Positions 26,201 to 37,165 of a stretch of 64,000 bases of DNA are shown here, in pieces. The DNA is taken from assembly GCA_019155185.1 (NCBI GenBank), contig CM032809.1:8577200-8641199 (forward strand), given 5' to 3'. Made by a program: the position numbers and the translations under genes. The notes below the pieces were generated by a model. That model was not told the origin of the DNA. It ran no database searches and saw nothing but the letters and a program-made list of their open reading frames with translations. The first letter of the stretch is position 1, and every line of letters starts with the position of its first letter. The DNA comes from Beaufortia kweichowensis (Eukaryota; Chordata; Actinopteri; Cypriniformes; Gastromyzontidae).

Positions 26201-29200
26201 TCTAAAGTTTACTCTTATCTCATACTAGATTACGCTAAAAGAAAATCTAAACGTTCTGTAAAAGTGACACTTTTAAAAAGTGTTTTCTGTGTCTGACCTG
26301 TAGGGTTTGCCTTCCCAGACTGGGCCTACAAGCCGGAGTCGAGCCCTGGTTCCAGACAGATCCAGCTGTGGCACTTCATTCTGGAGCTGCTGCGAAAAGA
26401 GGAGTACCACGATGTCATCGCCTGGCAGGGAGACTACGGCGAGTTTGTCATCAAAGACCCGGACGAGGTGGCACGACTGTGGGGTGCCCGCAAGTGCAAG
26501 CCACAGATGAATTATGACAAGCTCAGTCGAGCGCTCAGGTAAGGAATAAATCTTCCGGATAAAATATAAAACATACTCTGTCATTTTCATTGGTGATGTT
26601 CTTGCTAAGATTTGTGTTCTACCTAGGCAAAGTTAGCTACTACCTAGGGAACATATTTTTGTGGCATTTTCCTAATGGACAAACTGTAGACAACATCATA
26701 AAGATATAAGATATTGTTTTGGTTTCTCTCCTTGCTGTTTTAGTTTTTCACCTTGCCTTTCCAACACTTTGTTCATATTTTCACATTAGCATGCCTCACT
26801 GTGCCCACTGTTTTTCTGCCTTTTTTCATCCTCATCCGTCACTCACAATCTGTCCAGTTACCCATTTGTCGGTCTATACGTGTCATTCATCTCTATATGC
26901 CAGTTGCCACGGCAACGTGCAGATGCCCACTCAAACCTGCTGTACCTGCGTTCACCATCCCAGAATAATCAAGCCACTTAGCCCTCATCAACCATCTCTT
27001 ACAGGAAGAGTGTGCCTTCTTCTTTTCTGAGAACTTGCTAATTTTTCAAAGAGAGACGGATAGAAATTGGAGGAAGGAGGAACAGAAGGATATGTACAGT
27101 TCACATGTGAAGCAGACGGTGTCACTTTTAAGAAACCGAGAGACCTCACCTCTGTTCAGCACATGTGGGAGACAAAAAACATGTTCCCTTAATTAGCTCA
27201 ACAATACACACTCACTTTTCCTCTCTTCTGTTCTATTCTCTAAATTGTGATTTTTTTTCAGCCTTTGGTAAAGGACACGCAACCGTGCAAAACAAACAGA
27301 CTGCCTTGGAATGAACGGCCAACAGACAATGCAAACCGACATGCACATGCTTGTTATATTTGTCTGTTAACCTGATACCACTAGTTGATTATCATTAGTC
27401 AGACTGCTGCATTCATGATGGATGTGGTCCAGGTTAAAAGCTAAGTGAAAGTACGCTGAAGGTCATTCGGGTTAGGACACAGTCATTTGGATCAGCCATT
27501 TTACTAAGTGGCCTATGTACTCTCATATGTGAGCGTCTGTGTAGCACACATGGTCAAAACAGGCACGCTTAAGAGTTCTTTGTGTTCTTTGAAGCAAGAT
27601 CAAATACACTTCAAAGGCTGTGTGTGTAATGATGTGTTGTGTTCATGTGAATATACCCTTTCTTTGGCGTTTAAGCATGTGCAGCAGCTTTACGTCTGTA
27701 AACAGTATGCAGTGGTTGAAAACTTGTAGCGCCCGTTTCACACATCGTTGTATATCCAAATGTCTTTAAAGTGCACACATGCACTCTCCATACTCTCAAT
27801 GATGTATTAATTAAACCCAAATAGCTTGTCTGCCTTAGATTTCACATAAAACACATTGAACTCATAAATCTTAAAACATCAGAGAGTTATGAACTGATAA
27901 AGTGTTTGGCTGAATCCCTTCCATCATGTATGGAAGAATTTAACATGCGTGACTTTATACATAACAGTCTTCAATATCCATTAATAATAAAGGTAAATGT
28001 GGCCACTTTGTACTTTAGGTTACTTGTGGCAAAACTTTAGTTTTAGCAGTTTTAAAAGCAGTGTGATGTTTAAAGTGTGTTCATGAAGTGTAAAGTAAAT
28101 GTCTGATGTTTGTACAACTGTATTTTGTTATTGCAAGGTCAAACACACTAGTAATAGTAATCAAATTTATAATCAGTCCATTTTGGCTTTTCTTATTGCT
28201 TTATTTGCATTACAGACTTTATATTTTCTCTGAAATGGTCATTGCCTGTTCGAAGTTTCATGCAATGACAAGTGCAAGAATGTTATATGACACACTAATC
28301 AATGGCCTTCAACACACTGACATCTAATATTGGCTTTCACAAACGTGTAACCATGCCAACACTCTTTCTGCAGATACTATTACAACAAAAGGATCTTGCA
28401 CAAAACCAAAGGGAAAAGATTTACCTACAAGTTCAACTTCAACAAGCTTGTGCTGGTCAACTATCCATTCATTGACATGGGCTCTGCAGGTGAAGACCCT
28501 TTACTTTCTAATCTTACATAAACTACCCGTTTGACTTGACATATTTAGAAAGAAATTGGTTTCTGTACATATCTTGCTGAATATCATCTTCCATAATTCT
28601 TTCTGTAGGTTCTGGTGTTCCCCAAAGTGCTCCACCTGTCCCCTCCGGTGTCAGCACCCATTTCCGTTTTCCTCCATCCACTCCATCTGATGTCCTCTCT
28701 CCCAGTGAGGAGCTGCGCAGTCCAGGTGTCTTCAGTGCTGTGGCTCGACGTATGGCTCGTGGCTCGGTGTCCGACTGCAGTGATGGAACCTCCACCAACT
28801 CTGAGCTCGAGGAAACTGGCATAGGCGCCGGAGACGACCGCCCGGCCGACCGTGCTTTCAGAAACCTCCTCCACCCTCGGTTGTCCCACGATTCTCTGTT
28901 CCGGGTCTATGGCGCCCCGCCTAACCCAACTGGGCTGCCCAGGAGCGGGCCCCACGCGCCCCCGCATCGGGTGCACCCCGAACCCCTGTCACCCTTCCCA
29001 GTGTCCCCTCTGCCAGGCCCTGGAGGCTTGCTGGGTCCTGCTCTTTCTCCAGCTCTCTCTATGACCCCCAGCTCTCACATGGCCTACACACCTTCTCCAT
29101 CCCTGTCACCCATGTTGGGCTCCCACTTCTCCTTCAATCCAGAAGACATGAAGCGCTACCTGCAAGCTCACACTCAAAGTGTCTACAACTACCACCTGAG

Positions 29201-30232
29201 TCCACGTGCATTCTTGCATTACCCCAACATCGTCATCCCCCAGCCCCAGCGCCCAGACAAGGGGCTTGGAGGGCCAGGTATTGGTGCACATCTTTCAAGT
29301 CACCCTCTGCATCACCAGGCTGAGGAACCTCATCTCTCTCCATTCAAGTTTAAATTACAGCCACCTCCACTGGGCCGCAAACAGAGAGATGGGCCTTCTG
29401 GAGTAGGGCATCCAAATCCTGGAGGTGCAGCTGCTTCCTTCTCATATAGTGGTGAGCCTGGTTCAAACTCCGCAATGATGACTAACAACGGAAACTCTGC
29501 AGAGCCACCAAAGATCAAGGTACGTTTTTTTTTTCTTGTGATGTGAATGGTGGTCATATTTACTTCAGGCAAGCAAATAATTTTTTGAACATTTGTAATT
29601 TAAAATGTAGAACTCTATAGCAGGTAAAAAAAGTTAACGCTATAACTATTTTGCTTTGTATCTCCCTACTTTAGGTGGAGCCCATCTCAGACATGGAGTC
29701 CGAGGAAGAAGTCGAAGTCACAGACATCAGCGAGGAGGAGCCTGAAGATGACGATTGTGACGTATTTTCCCCGCCCCACCCCAACGGTGTCACCGCTGCT
29801 CCTCCAAGCCACGATCGAATGACTGACGATGATGATCTCGAAGAAGATGTCTTCAAGACTCCTGCTGCTCCATCCTCAGCGATTGGGCCAATACTTTTGG
29901 GTCTGAAAGCAGAACCCAGAGAGCTAAACCTGTGCCAGGGTGCTCCGATCAGCCCCGGGGGTACACGCTGTATCCCTCTAAAGTTGCGTTTTAAACGCCG
30001 CTGGAGCGAAGACCAGCGGATGGAGGCGGGAACCGAAGAGGCTGAGGACAAAAAGATCCGTGCTGAGGGGGAGGAGCCTACCCAGGAAACCGAGCCTATG
30101 CTGGGGGAGAAGAACGGAGACAGGAGAAGTCCTGAAATTTTGCCTGCGCCCCTAGGAACAGGCCAGAGAAGGGTGAGCTCTGAGCTACAGCGAGCGACAG
30201 CACAGCTATCTTTAGAAAACAATGTTTGCTAA
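11210..30232 (+). CDS. erf: ETS2 repressor factor ERF (5 coding exons)
   Basis: ERF is an ETS-family transcriptional repressor that binds GGAA sites in the nucleus; ERK phosphorylation causes its export and inactivation. Coding exons: 11210-11231, 26304-26538, 28374-28489, 28609-29519 and 29675-30232. All junctions are GT-AG, the phases agree, and the sum is 1842 nt (613 residues). The start MKTPGDTG has A at -3 and matches the family N-terminus. The ETS domain spans about residues 26-107, including IQLWHFILELL and the recognition helix KLSRALRYYYNKRIL. FSF (298-300) and FKF (370-372) are the ERK-docking motifs, and the FKTP threonine (490) corresponds to a known ERK target. A sumoylation motif IKVE is at 427-430. 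The repressor-domain motif LKLRFKRRWSED and the C-terminus RRVSSELQ..ATAQLSLE are conserved. ETV3 is the nearest alternative but lacks this C-terminus as I recall it. Confidence 0.95.
13007..13175. mobile_element. Partial GGGATAGTTCA foldback MITE
   Basis: It begins AAAGGGATAGTTCA, followed by CTTCTGCAGAACACAAAAGA, AATATTTTGAAGAACATTGG and the mirror AATATCTTCTTCTG. This is the same order as the complete copy at 15765. The right terminal repeat is missing. Confidence 0.65.
15765..16052. mobile_element. Complete palindromic foldback MITE
   Basis: The left terminus AAAGGGATAGTTCACCC is repeated inverted at the right end as GGGTGAACTATCCCTTT. Internally, 15855-15881 and 15930-15956 form a perfect 27-bp inverted repeat around a 48-base loop (GAACACAGAAGAAGATATTT and its complement). 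This is an abundant nonautonomous fish DNA element inserted in erf intron 1. It carries no transposase. Confidence 0.85.
26304..26538 (+). CDS. erf: erf coding exon 2 (ETS domain, N-terminal part)
   Basis: It encodes residues 8-86: FAFPDWAYKPES, then RQIQLWHFILELLRKEEYHD, IAWQGDYGEFVIKDPDEVAR and CKPQMNYDKLSRALR. The acceptor is CTGTAG and the donor CTCAG|GTAAGG. The exon breaks inside the recognition helix at Arg86, the position used across ETS genes. Confidence 0.95.
28374..28489 (+). CDS. erf: erf coding exon 3 (ETS domain, C-terminal part)
   Basis: It encodes YYYNKRILHKTKGKRFTYKF, then NFNKLVLVNYPFIDMGSA. This completes the ETS DNA-binding domain. Acceptor TTTCTGCAG; donor GCAG|GTGAAG. 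Confidence 0.95.
28609..29519 (+). CDS. erf: erf coding exon 4 (linker and ERK-docking region)
   Basis: It encodes residues 125-428, Ser/Pro-rich with many SP/TP sites. Family-specific segments include HFRFPPSTPS, RGSVSDCSDGTS, EPLSPFPVSPL, AYTPSPSLSPM, HFSFNPEDMKRYLQAHTQSV and SPFKFKLQPPPLGR. It ends exactly on the Lys codon of the sumoylation motif IK|VE. Confidence 0.93.
29675..30232 (+). CDS. erf: erf coding exon 5 (repressor domain, stop)
   Basis: It begins VEPISDMESEEEVEVTDISE, an acidic stretch, followed by EDVFKTPAAP, CIPLKLRFKRRWSEDQR and RRVSSELQRATAQLSLENNV, then Cys and TAA. Acceptor CTACTTTAG. The C-terminal repressor segment is conserved with mammalian ERF. Confidence 0.93.
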   Translation: MEPISDMESEEEVEVTDISEEEPEDDDCDVFSPPHPNGVTAAPPSHDRMTDDDDLEEDVFKTPAAPSSAIGPILLGLKAEPRELNLCQGAPISPGGTRCIPLKLRFKRRWSEDQRMEAGTEEAEDKKIRAEGEEPTQETEPMLGEKNGDRRSPEILPAPLGTGQRRVSSELQRATAQLSLENNVC

Positions 30233-32815
30233 AGAGACGTGGTCAAACATGCAAACGTATGACCCATCAGTTTCATGGAACTGTCTCCAATTTCAAAATG
30301 TAATCACAGGTTCACTCACTTCAAAGTGTTGCGACACTAAGAATCAATAATACTGACATAGTCCTTTGTGAATATTAAGTAACATGGCCCCTCCCCCAAG
30401 TTTAGCCAGAGCTCCTCCCTTTTTGAACTCATTTCTTCCTGTTTGCCGTGTAGACTAACACCATCTGAACTGTCTCTCTCAAGCCTTGGACACTTTTGTC
30501 CTGTCCTCTTAAAAACTCTTCAGCAGGGTTTAGGGATCAACCCAATGCCTTCAAAGCAAAATCAAGAGATTACAGAAGTGCCTAAACTAGACACTTGATG
30601 CACCCCTGTAATGTTTGGATAGTGAGGCGTGAAGGTGATAATGAATTGTTCTCCAAGTCTTTTTTTTCTCCTTGTCATTGATGCCTGTGGAATTCAAGGT
30701 TACAGGGTCGGGGCCACTGGACATTCTCCGTTTTAAACAGACACTCTCTGATGAAGTGAAAAATGCAGGAGGATGCGTGCCGACCCCTCGTTCAAAGTTC
30801 TCAAACATTGCCGTTATGTACGCTTTTCTTCAGATTACCTACCAAGATTCAAATTCCTCTCCAGACTTTGAAGAACCGACTTGCCTTTCTCTCTCAAACC
30901 AGGACTGTAATATTTCATCACTGCCATCAGAGTCCTCAACACCAGCAAAAGCTGTCTTCACTGCCGTGGTGTCCAAAAATGGCTCAAAAGGTTCAGCCTC
31001 AGCAGATGGGACCACTTAACAACATCTTAGCATATCTTACGCATGTATATACATTGAGGATTAGTTTTATACATGTAAGTCCATCTTCATGACCACCAGC
31101 TGGAATGCAAATTATGGATTGTGTATGATTTGCTCTTCTCCACCTGTTATTTATTTATTTTTATACGCAGTGTAAAGGCAAGAGGAACAAGGCATCATTG
31201 TAAGTGCGGGTGCTTTAAAAGCTACGGATGTATTGCAGTGAAAAAATGGTTTTAGCTTGGTAAACTTTCCTGAAACCATTTGTAGAATCTTATATACACC
31301 GTAAAGAAAGCAAATCTTCACGGTTTAACGGCCCTAAATTTCAGGCGTACCTTACCGTATACCGTTCTGAGATTAAATAGGTTGTCTTTTGAATATGAAG
31401 ACATGTAAAGAGCAAATGGTGCCTTTTTATGTACAAACAGAAGACAAACTTGCCCAATGCTTTAAAATGCGTTGCTTTTTCTGACACATACAAGCTCACA
31501 AACACACAGAAGAGGCCTTAGAAAAATGCCCTTAAATACTGCTATTATGCCTTATTTAGTTTTGTACCTTAAAAGAAAATATCCTAACTAAGATTGCATT
31601 AGAGTCCATATATTCTCTCACGTTATTGCACAATAGTCGTATATATTTGATAAAAGAAAGAAATGCAGGTTTTAAAAAGAGTTATATTTCTGAAGGCAAT
31701 TCTATACAAGAAGAGTTTAGTTTCTCTTACAGTGCTTTACTGTGAATGAAAAGTGTTGTACGCCAATCTAAACACCCAATCATTGAGAACGACTTTGCTG
31801 TCCTCGTCTTAAAATCTACATATAGTTTAAAGCACACGTCATATTTGCAATTTTTTTGGTCTCTCTACAGTGTTTTAGTTGTAGGGGATCATGTTTTATC
31901 CATGGTGATCAAGAACACATCACTGTTTGGGTTTGGCATGCATATTCCGATGTGGTTCGTTAAGATCAGCTCTGTTTGTAGCAAAATGCAGGATGTCTTA
32001 GGAAACAGGTGATGTCACGACCATGTCCTTAAGAAAGGGAACCTCACATTAGGAAACTGACAGCTCTAATTTAGAAAGTGGACAAACACTTAGCCCTCAT
32101 CTGAACAGGAGATATACATTTTTTTGGTTTACTTTCCTGTTTTTTGTCATTTGTTCTTCTGTTTGGCGGCCTTAAACCGGTTCAGTATCTGTATTTCAAC
32201 TGACAGCTGCCTTATTCATATTTGTTAAATATTTTATCCCTCTCTTTTTTCAATATTAACAGTGCTGTTTTATTATATATATTTTTGGTTATACTACCAT
32301 TTATCATTTTTAATGTTGATATTATCGCTGGTGTTTTTTCTTTCTATCCCTCGCCTGAATTTTAGCCTCTCGAGATGAACGTTTTAGCGAAGCGCTCTCC
32401 TCTGCCCTTTTTGACACCATGATATAAGTGCTCATCGCGACGCTCTGGCTTTGTATTAATGCTGGTTTTATTTGTAATTAAGAAAACCAGGTAAAAGGGG
32501 AGGGGTGATATTATACTACCACATTATTTTTATTTTAATATGTTCTTTTTTTGTTATGTGTACATATATATATATTTTTCCATTTTTGGGGGATGATGTA
32601 TGAAAAAGACAATTATTTCTTTATTGTGTTCATGGTCTCTCTCTGTTACGCTTCTCTTCTTTCCATCTCGATCTCTCAACGGTTATGTAATACTTGTAAA
32701 GAGAGACGAAACTTGACATCACAAGGAACCATGTATACTTTAGTTTCTCATGTGGTTTCTTTTGCTCTTGTAATTAAAACTGTAATCAGGGTTCATTAAA
32801 ACAGGTTAAAGCGGA
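30233..32815 (+). other. erf: erf 3' UTR
   Basis: AT-rich, with many ATTTA and TTTTAA stretches, and no supported gene. It ends where two ATTAAA signals precede a GT-rich stretch. The length is my inference from the last plausible poly(A) signals; shorter forms could end at an ATTAAA near 31374. Confidence 0.6.
32773..32800 (+). terminator. erf: erf polyadenylation signals
   Basis: Two ATTAAA hexamers (32773-32778 and 32795-32800) are followed at about 32820 by the GT-rich GTGTTGTCTGT, giving a likely cleavage site near 32815. Confidence 0.5.
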
Positions 32816-32974
32816 TCATGGCGTGTTGTCTGTACTGATTTGCATCTCTCAGTGTTTGTGTTGAACTGTATTTGCAATGTGCAGTGCATTTTTCCAAACC
32901 GCAGCAGTCAATACTTCAAAATAAGATTTCTACATTTGTCGCTATCCTGTTTATTTTAAACCTTACAAGATAAT

Positions 32975-33210
32975 ACCATGATAAATCATTCATTGTCATG
33001 CGATACCAGCACTTTACTATGGTACCACTGTAGTATCTTATTGATTTCCTCATGTGGCACTTTAGTACAGTGATGGTAATACTGTTTAAATACATGTACT
33101 GTCATTTAGATGGTACTACCATAGTACATGTCCTAAAATCTTTTTACTAACTTTGTGTCTTTTGATAGGTTTGATGCAGCAACAATTATACTATGGTAAT
33201 TGTAGTTCAT
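32975..33210. repeat. TACCAT/ATGGTA-rich dispersed repeat
   Basis: Recurrent ATACCATGATA, TATGGTACCACTG, GATGGTAATACTG and GGTACTACCATAG motifs in both orientations resemble a common low-copy-length fish repeat. A short relative lies near 56866-56915 in gsk3a intron 1. Confidence 0.45.
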
Positions 33211-35131
33211 GGTAAAATTAATAAGCTTTTTACGCATTTGTCAGTTTACACTAATACCAAGTTATTGTGGTTGGGCAATTCCATGCAAATGTCAACCTTC
33301 CCTTAAAAATTAGTTTTTACTAAAGGTTTTCATCATACTAATGGCTCAGATTTCAATTTTAGTGGTTTAAATACCCATGTGAGGTATCTCACAAAGTTTT
33401 TTAAAGCATTATTTTGTTTTCAGCATGATTTACATAGTTCAGTAAAGTAGGATTGTCACATCCATAACAGCCCATATTCCTCATAATTGTGCACATTAAA
33501 ATTGAAATAAAATAACTATTTTATCATGTTTCTTTAAAGAGTAATCTCTTTTTTATTGTGTATTATTGCTGGTATATCTGGTTTGTGTATTTTAAATCAC
33601 AGAAATCCTACAAAGTATGTTGCAGCAAAAATGTGTTTATTTTACTTACATCCTTAAAAATACATAACTCGTGTAGAGACTGATATTTATGCAAGATTTT
33701 ATTTTTCAAGATTTGACCTTAAATATAACGTCTATACTTCTGGAATTGCCCTTTTTAATAACAATAATTATTTTTAACCATTTAGCCATAACTTGTAACC
33801 GCAGTTTTAACAATGGTATTTAGACCTGAGCTTTGTCGCCTATTTCTTGTTATTATGTTGGTTCGATAGAAAGCGTTCAGATGCCAAGATTTGGGCACTA
33901 TTTTCATAATTATGTGGATATACATCTACTTTAGTTTATGTAGACAGAAAAACAGATACCAGTTAGAGATAAACCAAGATGCAAAATGAACCAGGATTTG
34001 CTTTCCCAACTGACTTAAAAAACCGTTAACACTAACGTTTCCAAACCAACCCGACAGGCCTTTGTAAATATTTGTGGGTTGAATTAAACACAACAATAAT
34101 TTGTTAAAGGATCTTATAATACTCACCTGAGTAAGGGCTTTTCTTTAACTATATGTTATTTACAGATCGTGAAAAGTTTTTCTCGGCTTTGGGAATGTTG
34201 TCCACAACATGTAATTTTTGGTTAAACAGCGCCACCTGCTGCCGCAGATTCGTCAATATTCACTACCGCTTACGAGCGTTTCCTCACGTTTTTTGTCAAC
34301 TTTTTCATGTTGTAATACTATTTATTATTGTTGTTTAATGTAGAGACAACTGCATTTAATTTTTAAAAATGAATTACTTGAGGATTTGTTTAACCGTCAT
34401 TTTTATTCTCAATAAACCCCAATCGTACTATTAAATACTGTGTTATTAATGTGTTGTTAATCTTACTAATTAAATTACTATTATAATACATTTTGCAAAG
34501 TAATGTTGCTGCTGTATGCTCTTCAATACTGCACATTTTAGCAAATGTAGAAAGTCGTTCAGGCATACAGAATATTTGCATACTATGTACTGTGTGCATA
34601 CTGTAGTACAGAAATAGTAAGAGCAGTATAGTATTGCCACAAATAATTAAAAGGGCAGCACACAACGTTCAGACATTGCTCTTGGCATTGAAACTGTTAA
34701 TGTGAAGAAGAAATATTATTATTGTAATGCAATAAATTGACAGACTGCATCTGCTTGGATTGTGAAATTAAGGGATAAGCAAGTTGGTAAGTTTTTTTCC
34801 TTTTAAATTTAACATTCATTATTTATTTTTGTTTTTTATGACAGCTATATTATTAGTTAACAATATTATGCATTGAATAAAATCTTCACATACAATTGAA
34901 CTGTAAATACAATAAATAATGCCACCGTTAATAAAGGGCTGTTAACACGAGAATTTCTTCTTGCATAGCATACTTGCTTTTTTAAATAAATCTCATGTCT
35001 CTCTTCACCCTACAATAATCAGATATCTTACAGGAATTCATGAGGGAGCTGAAGGAGGGCTGGTCACACAAAGCTTGATTGACACGGAAGCCTGGACTCT
35101 TGCTGGGAGGGCTTGTTGACCGGTTAAGGGT

Positions 35132-35144
35132 AGGTCAAAGGTTA
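35132..35144 (+). promoter_or_regulatory. DR1-type nuclear receptor motif
   Basis: AGGTCA-A-AGGTTA is two hexamer half sites spaced by one base, the arrangement bound by HNF4/RXR-type receptors. It is a motif match only. Confidence 0.35.
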
Positions 35145-36298
35145 AGTTTTGATGGAAAATAGGCCAATACTAACCAGTGTTCTGGTTGTAACAAAGAAAA
35201 CTAATTTGCCTCTGTATATGTGTTTGTGTCTTTGTTTTATGTTTTGACTGAAAGTGACCACTTTAGAAAGGTTAGAAAGGTTACCCAGCTCAAGTCTTTT
35301 GATATTAAAAGTAATCAGTACTTCTAAAATTAAATTATTACATTAATATATTTGCTCATTATAGCAAATATATATTATGTTTTCTTATATATTATGTTTT
35401 CTTATTCATTTAGTGTGCATTTATTTAAAGAGACTGATCCTGTTCCTTTTAGGCCTTTTTTGGTTTGTAATTTACCTGAAGGTAGTTACATAGTATTTAT
35501 GAAACCATTTCTTTAAATGTTTTTGTTCACTTTACATTGTGTGTCTAAGGGTGTGTGTAAATGTCAGATTACAGTAGCAGTTTGTTCCCTCGATGTTTGT
35601 GTCAATGATGAAAAATGATCTGTGTGTAGATAACAATCATGCAAAAGTTAGAAAGCATTTTAACAAGCGTGTCTATTTTATCTTTTTTTAAATGATTTTA
35701 TCTGTCAAAACAAGCTACAGTTTGTCTTGTCTTTTCAGTTTCAGTTTCAGTATAGGGTCAAGGTGAAACTTTAAGCGTTAACATAACTCTTAACACAACA
35801 TGAAGGTTTTACACCATTACATGACACGAAAACTTGTCACTTATCTAACATCAACCATGGTCAGGACTTCTTGGAAGCTTAAACAGAACAACAGAGCAGG
35901 GTGTGGCGTGTACCTAAAGACTAGCCTACTGTGTCAGATGCAGATGAGTGAGCGTATACGTGTGTGTTTGTGTTATGCAATTTTCCATTGCATGTAATAA
36001 CTGCATGCAGTGTGCGTGACAGTCCAGCCGAGTCGTAATGCAGAAACTCTGATTATCTCCAGTGTACAAACACAGCTTCTGCATGCATTGAAACCCCACA
36101 TTAATTCAAACCAGGGCTCAAGAGAAGCCACCCACTATGATAAAATCACATTAAAATAAAATTTGCAAGTCAAAAATGTATATCTAGCACACTCTCTGTG
36201 ATTGCATTGTAATTTGTTATTTGAACTAATTTATTCTTGACCCTTCTTGTTTGGTTGCAGTGATGGCAACAGGCATAATGAGCTCATCTCATGGTATG

Positions 36299-36985
36299 GT
36301 CATTGGTCTGGAGACCCCCGCAGCTTGACCAATAGCAGGGTGATTTGGTGACGTTGGCGTTTTATCCTCCCATGCTGGCTGTGGAAGGCGGGCTTAAGTT
36401 TCCGGGTGACGTCATAATGAGTCTGCAGGAGCTTTGTAATTGGTTGGATTCATAAAGGTATAAAATACACTTCATAGGGTCAAATAAAACCATTTTGTAT
36501 GCTTATGTTACTTTTTAAAGGGTTTATATGACTTCAATCTTTAACTGGGTTAACGTTTTGGGTATTGTCTGCTTTGATATCAGACTTTATTAAGTAATTA
36601 TTAAGGGTTGCTTTTGTGACATTCTTAAGAGTTTATAAGTTTTTATAGGCATTTATTAAGTTGGAAAAACGTGTGCTGGTCATCCAGCCAATGACTGGAG
36701 TTTTTTGCTTGATAGTGGATTGTGTGTAGTGTTAATATTCTCGATTTCGCCCACCTTCTCCCTTCGACAAGTCCCTCCCGTTTATTCTTATTGGATAATA
36801 CAGTTTCAGGATCGCTCAGCTGTTTCATGTTTTCCCATAACGTGATTCGTCAGAGCGAGGCGTCAGTCAACCCGACTTTGACAGATAACTCCACCCCCGT
36901 CAACGTTATCGCTTTATTCATTGGCTACTGTACCCTTTTGTGAATACTGATTGGTCGAGGGCACTGGTTGTCAAGGCTTAGGGCT
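36299..36985 (+). promoter_or_regulatory. cic: cic promoter with CCAAT cluster and CRE
   Basis: Seven CCAAT/ATTGG boxes occur at 36302, 36329, 36439, 36688, 36790, 36920 and 36950. A perfect palindromic CRE, TGACGTCA, is at 36407-36414. The last two boxes lie within about 100 bases of the presumed noncoding first exon, a usual NF-Y position. A TATAAAA at 36459 is probably too far upstream to set that start. An ACCATTTTGCG stretch at about 36993 resembles a YY1 site on the minus strand. Confidence 0.65.
36407..36414. promoter_or_regulatory. Perfect CRE palindrome
   Basis: TGACGTCA is the full CREB/ATF consensus, embedded in GGGTGACGTCATAATG, about 570 bases upstream of the presumed cic first exon. 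Confidence 0.6.
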
Positions 36986-37165
36986 TCATTCACCATTTTG
37001 CGTCTGTAGAGTAGCCTGGAACCTAAACGACTGGACTTTTTTCTCATTTGGGTGGCTTTGCGGAAGAAAAACAGTCTTTGCAAAACCAGCCTCGGGGATT
37101 CGGTGGTTTCATCTGCTTAATTTTCGCATCGACGTTATTTCGACGGCACTCTACGTATTTATAGG
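36986..37165 (+). other. cic: cic noncoding first exon (5' UTR)
   Basis: GC-richer sequence ends at a strong donor, ATAGG|GTGAGTT (GT at 37166). The acceptor CATTACAG at 39301-39302 opens the next exon with 170 untranslated bases before the start codon. The left end (transcription start) is a guess placed downstream of the CCAAT boxes. Confidence 0.5.

Larger units (their letters stand above)
11232..26303 (+). other. erf: erf intron 1, no coding exon recognised
   Basis: A 15-kb intron bounded by GTAAGT and CTGTAG. It holds MITE copies at 13007 and 15765, GT and CA microsatellites near 15100, 16440 and 16535, and a CT run near 13757. Several islands of higher GC with little simple repeat (about 16600-16760, 18830-19060 and 20400-20720) look unlike the surrounding DNA and are enhancer candidates. 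The open frames inside are short, carry no known domain and lack paired splice sites in phase. Confidence 0.7.
32816..36298. other. erf-cic intergenic region
   Basis: Mostly AT-rich and without coding potential. It holds a TACCATGG/GGTACTAC-rich dispersed repeat (about 32975-33210) and, near 35030-35150, a less AT-rich block carrying a DR1-type nuclear receptor motif. I see no gene on either strand. Confidence 0.65.

Noticed and set aside
29671..30222. 183-codon minus-strand frame
   Set aside because: It is antisense to erf coding exon 5; its Ser-rich content mirrors the acidic codons of the real exon.
30672..31019. 115-codon + strand open frame after the erf stop
   Set aside because: It lies in the erf 3' UTR. 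The ERF protein already ends with its conserved C-terminus, and this frame has no known motif or splice context.
36459..36465. TATAAAA as the cic core promoter
   Set aside because: It is about 500 bases upstream of the likely first exon and in an AT-rich stretch; the CCAAT boxes nearer the exon fit better.
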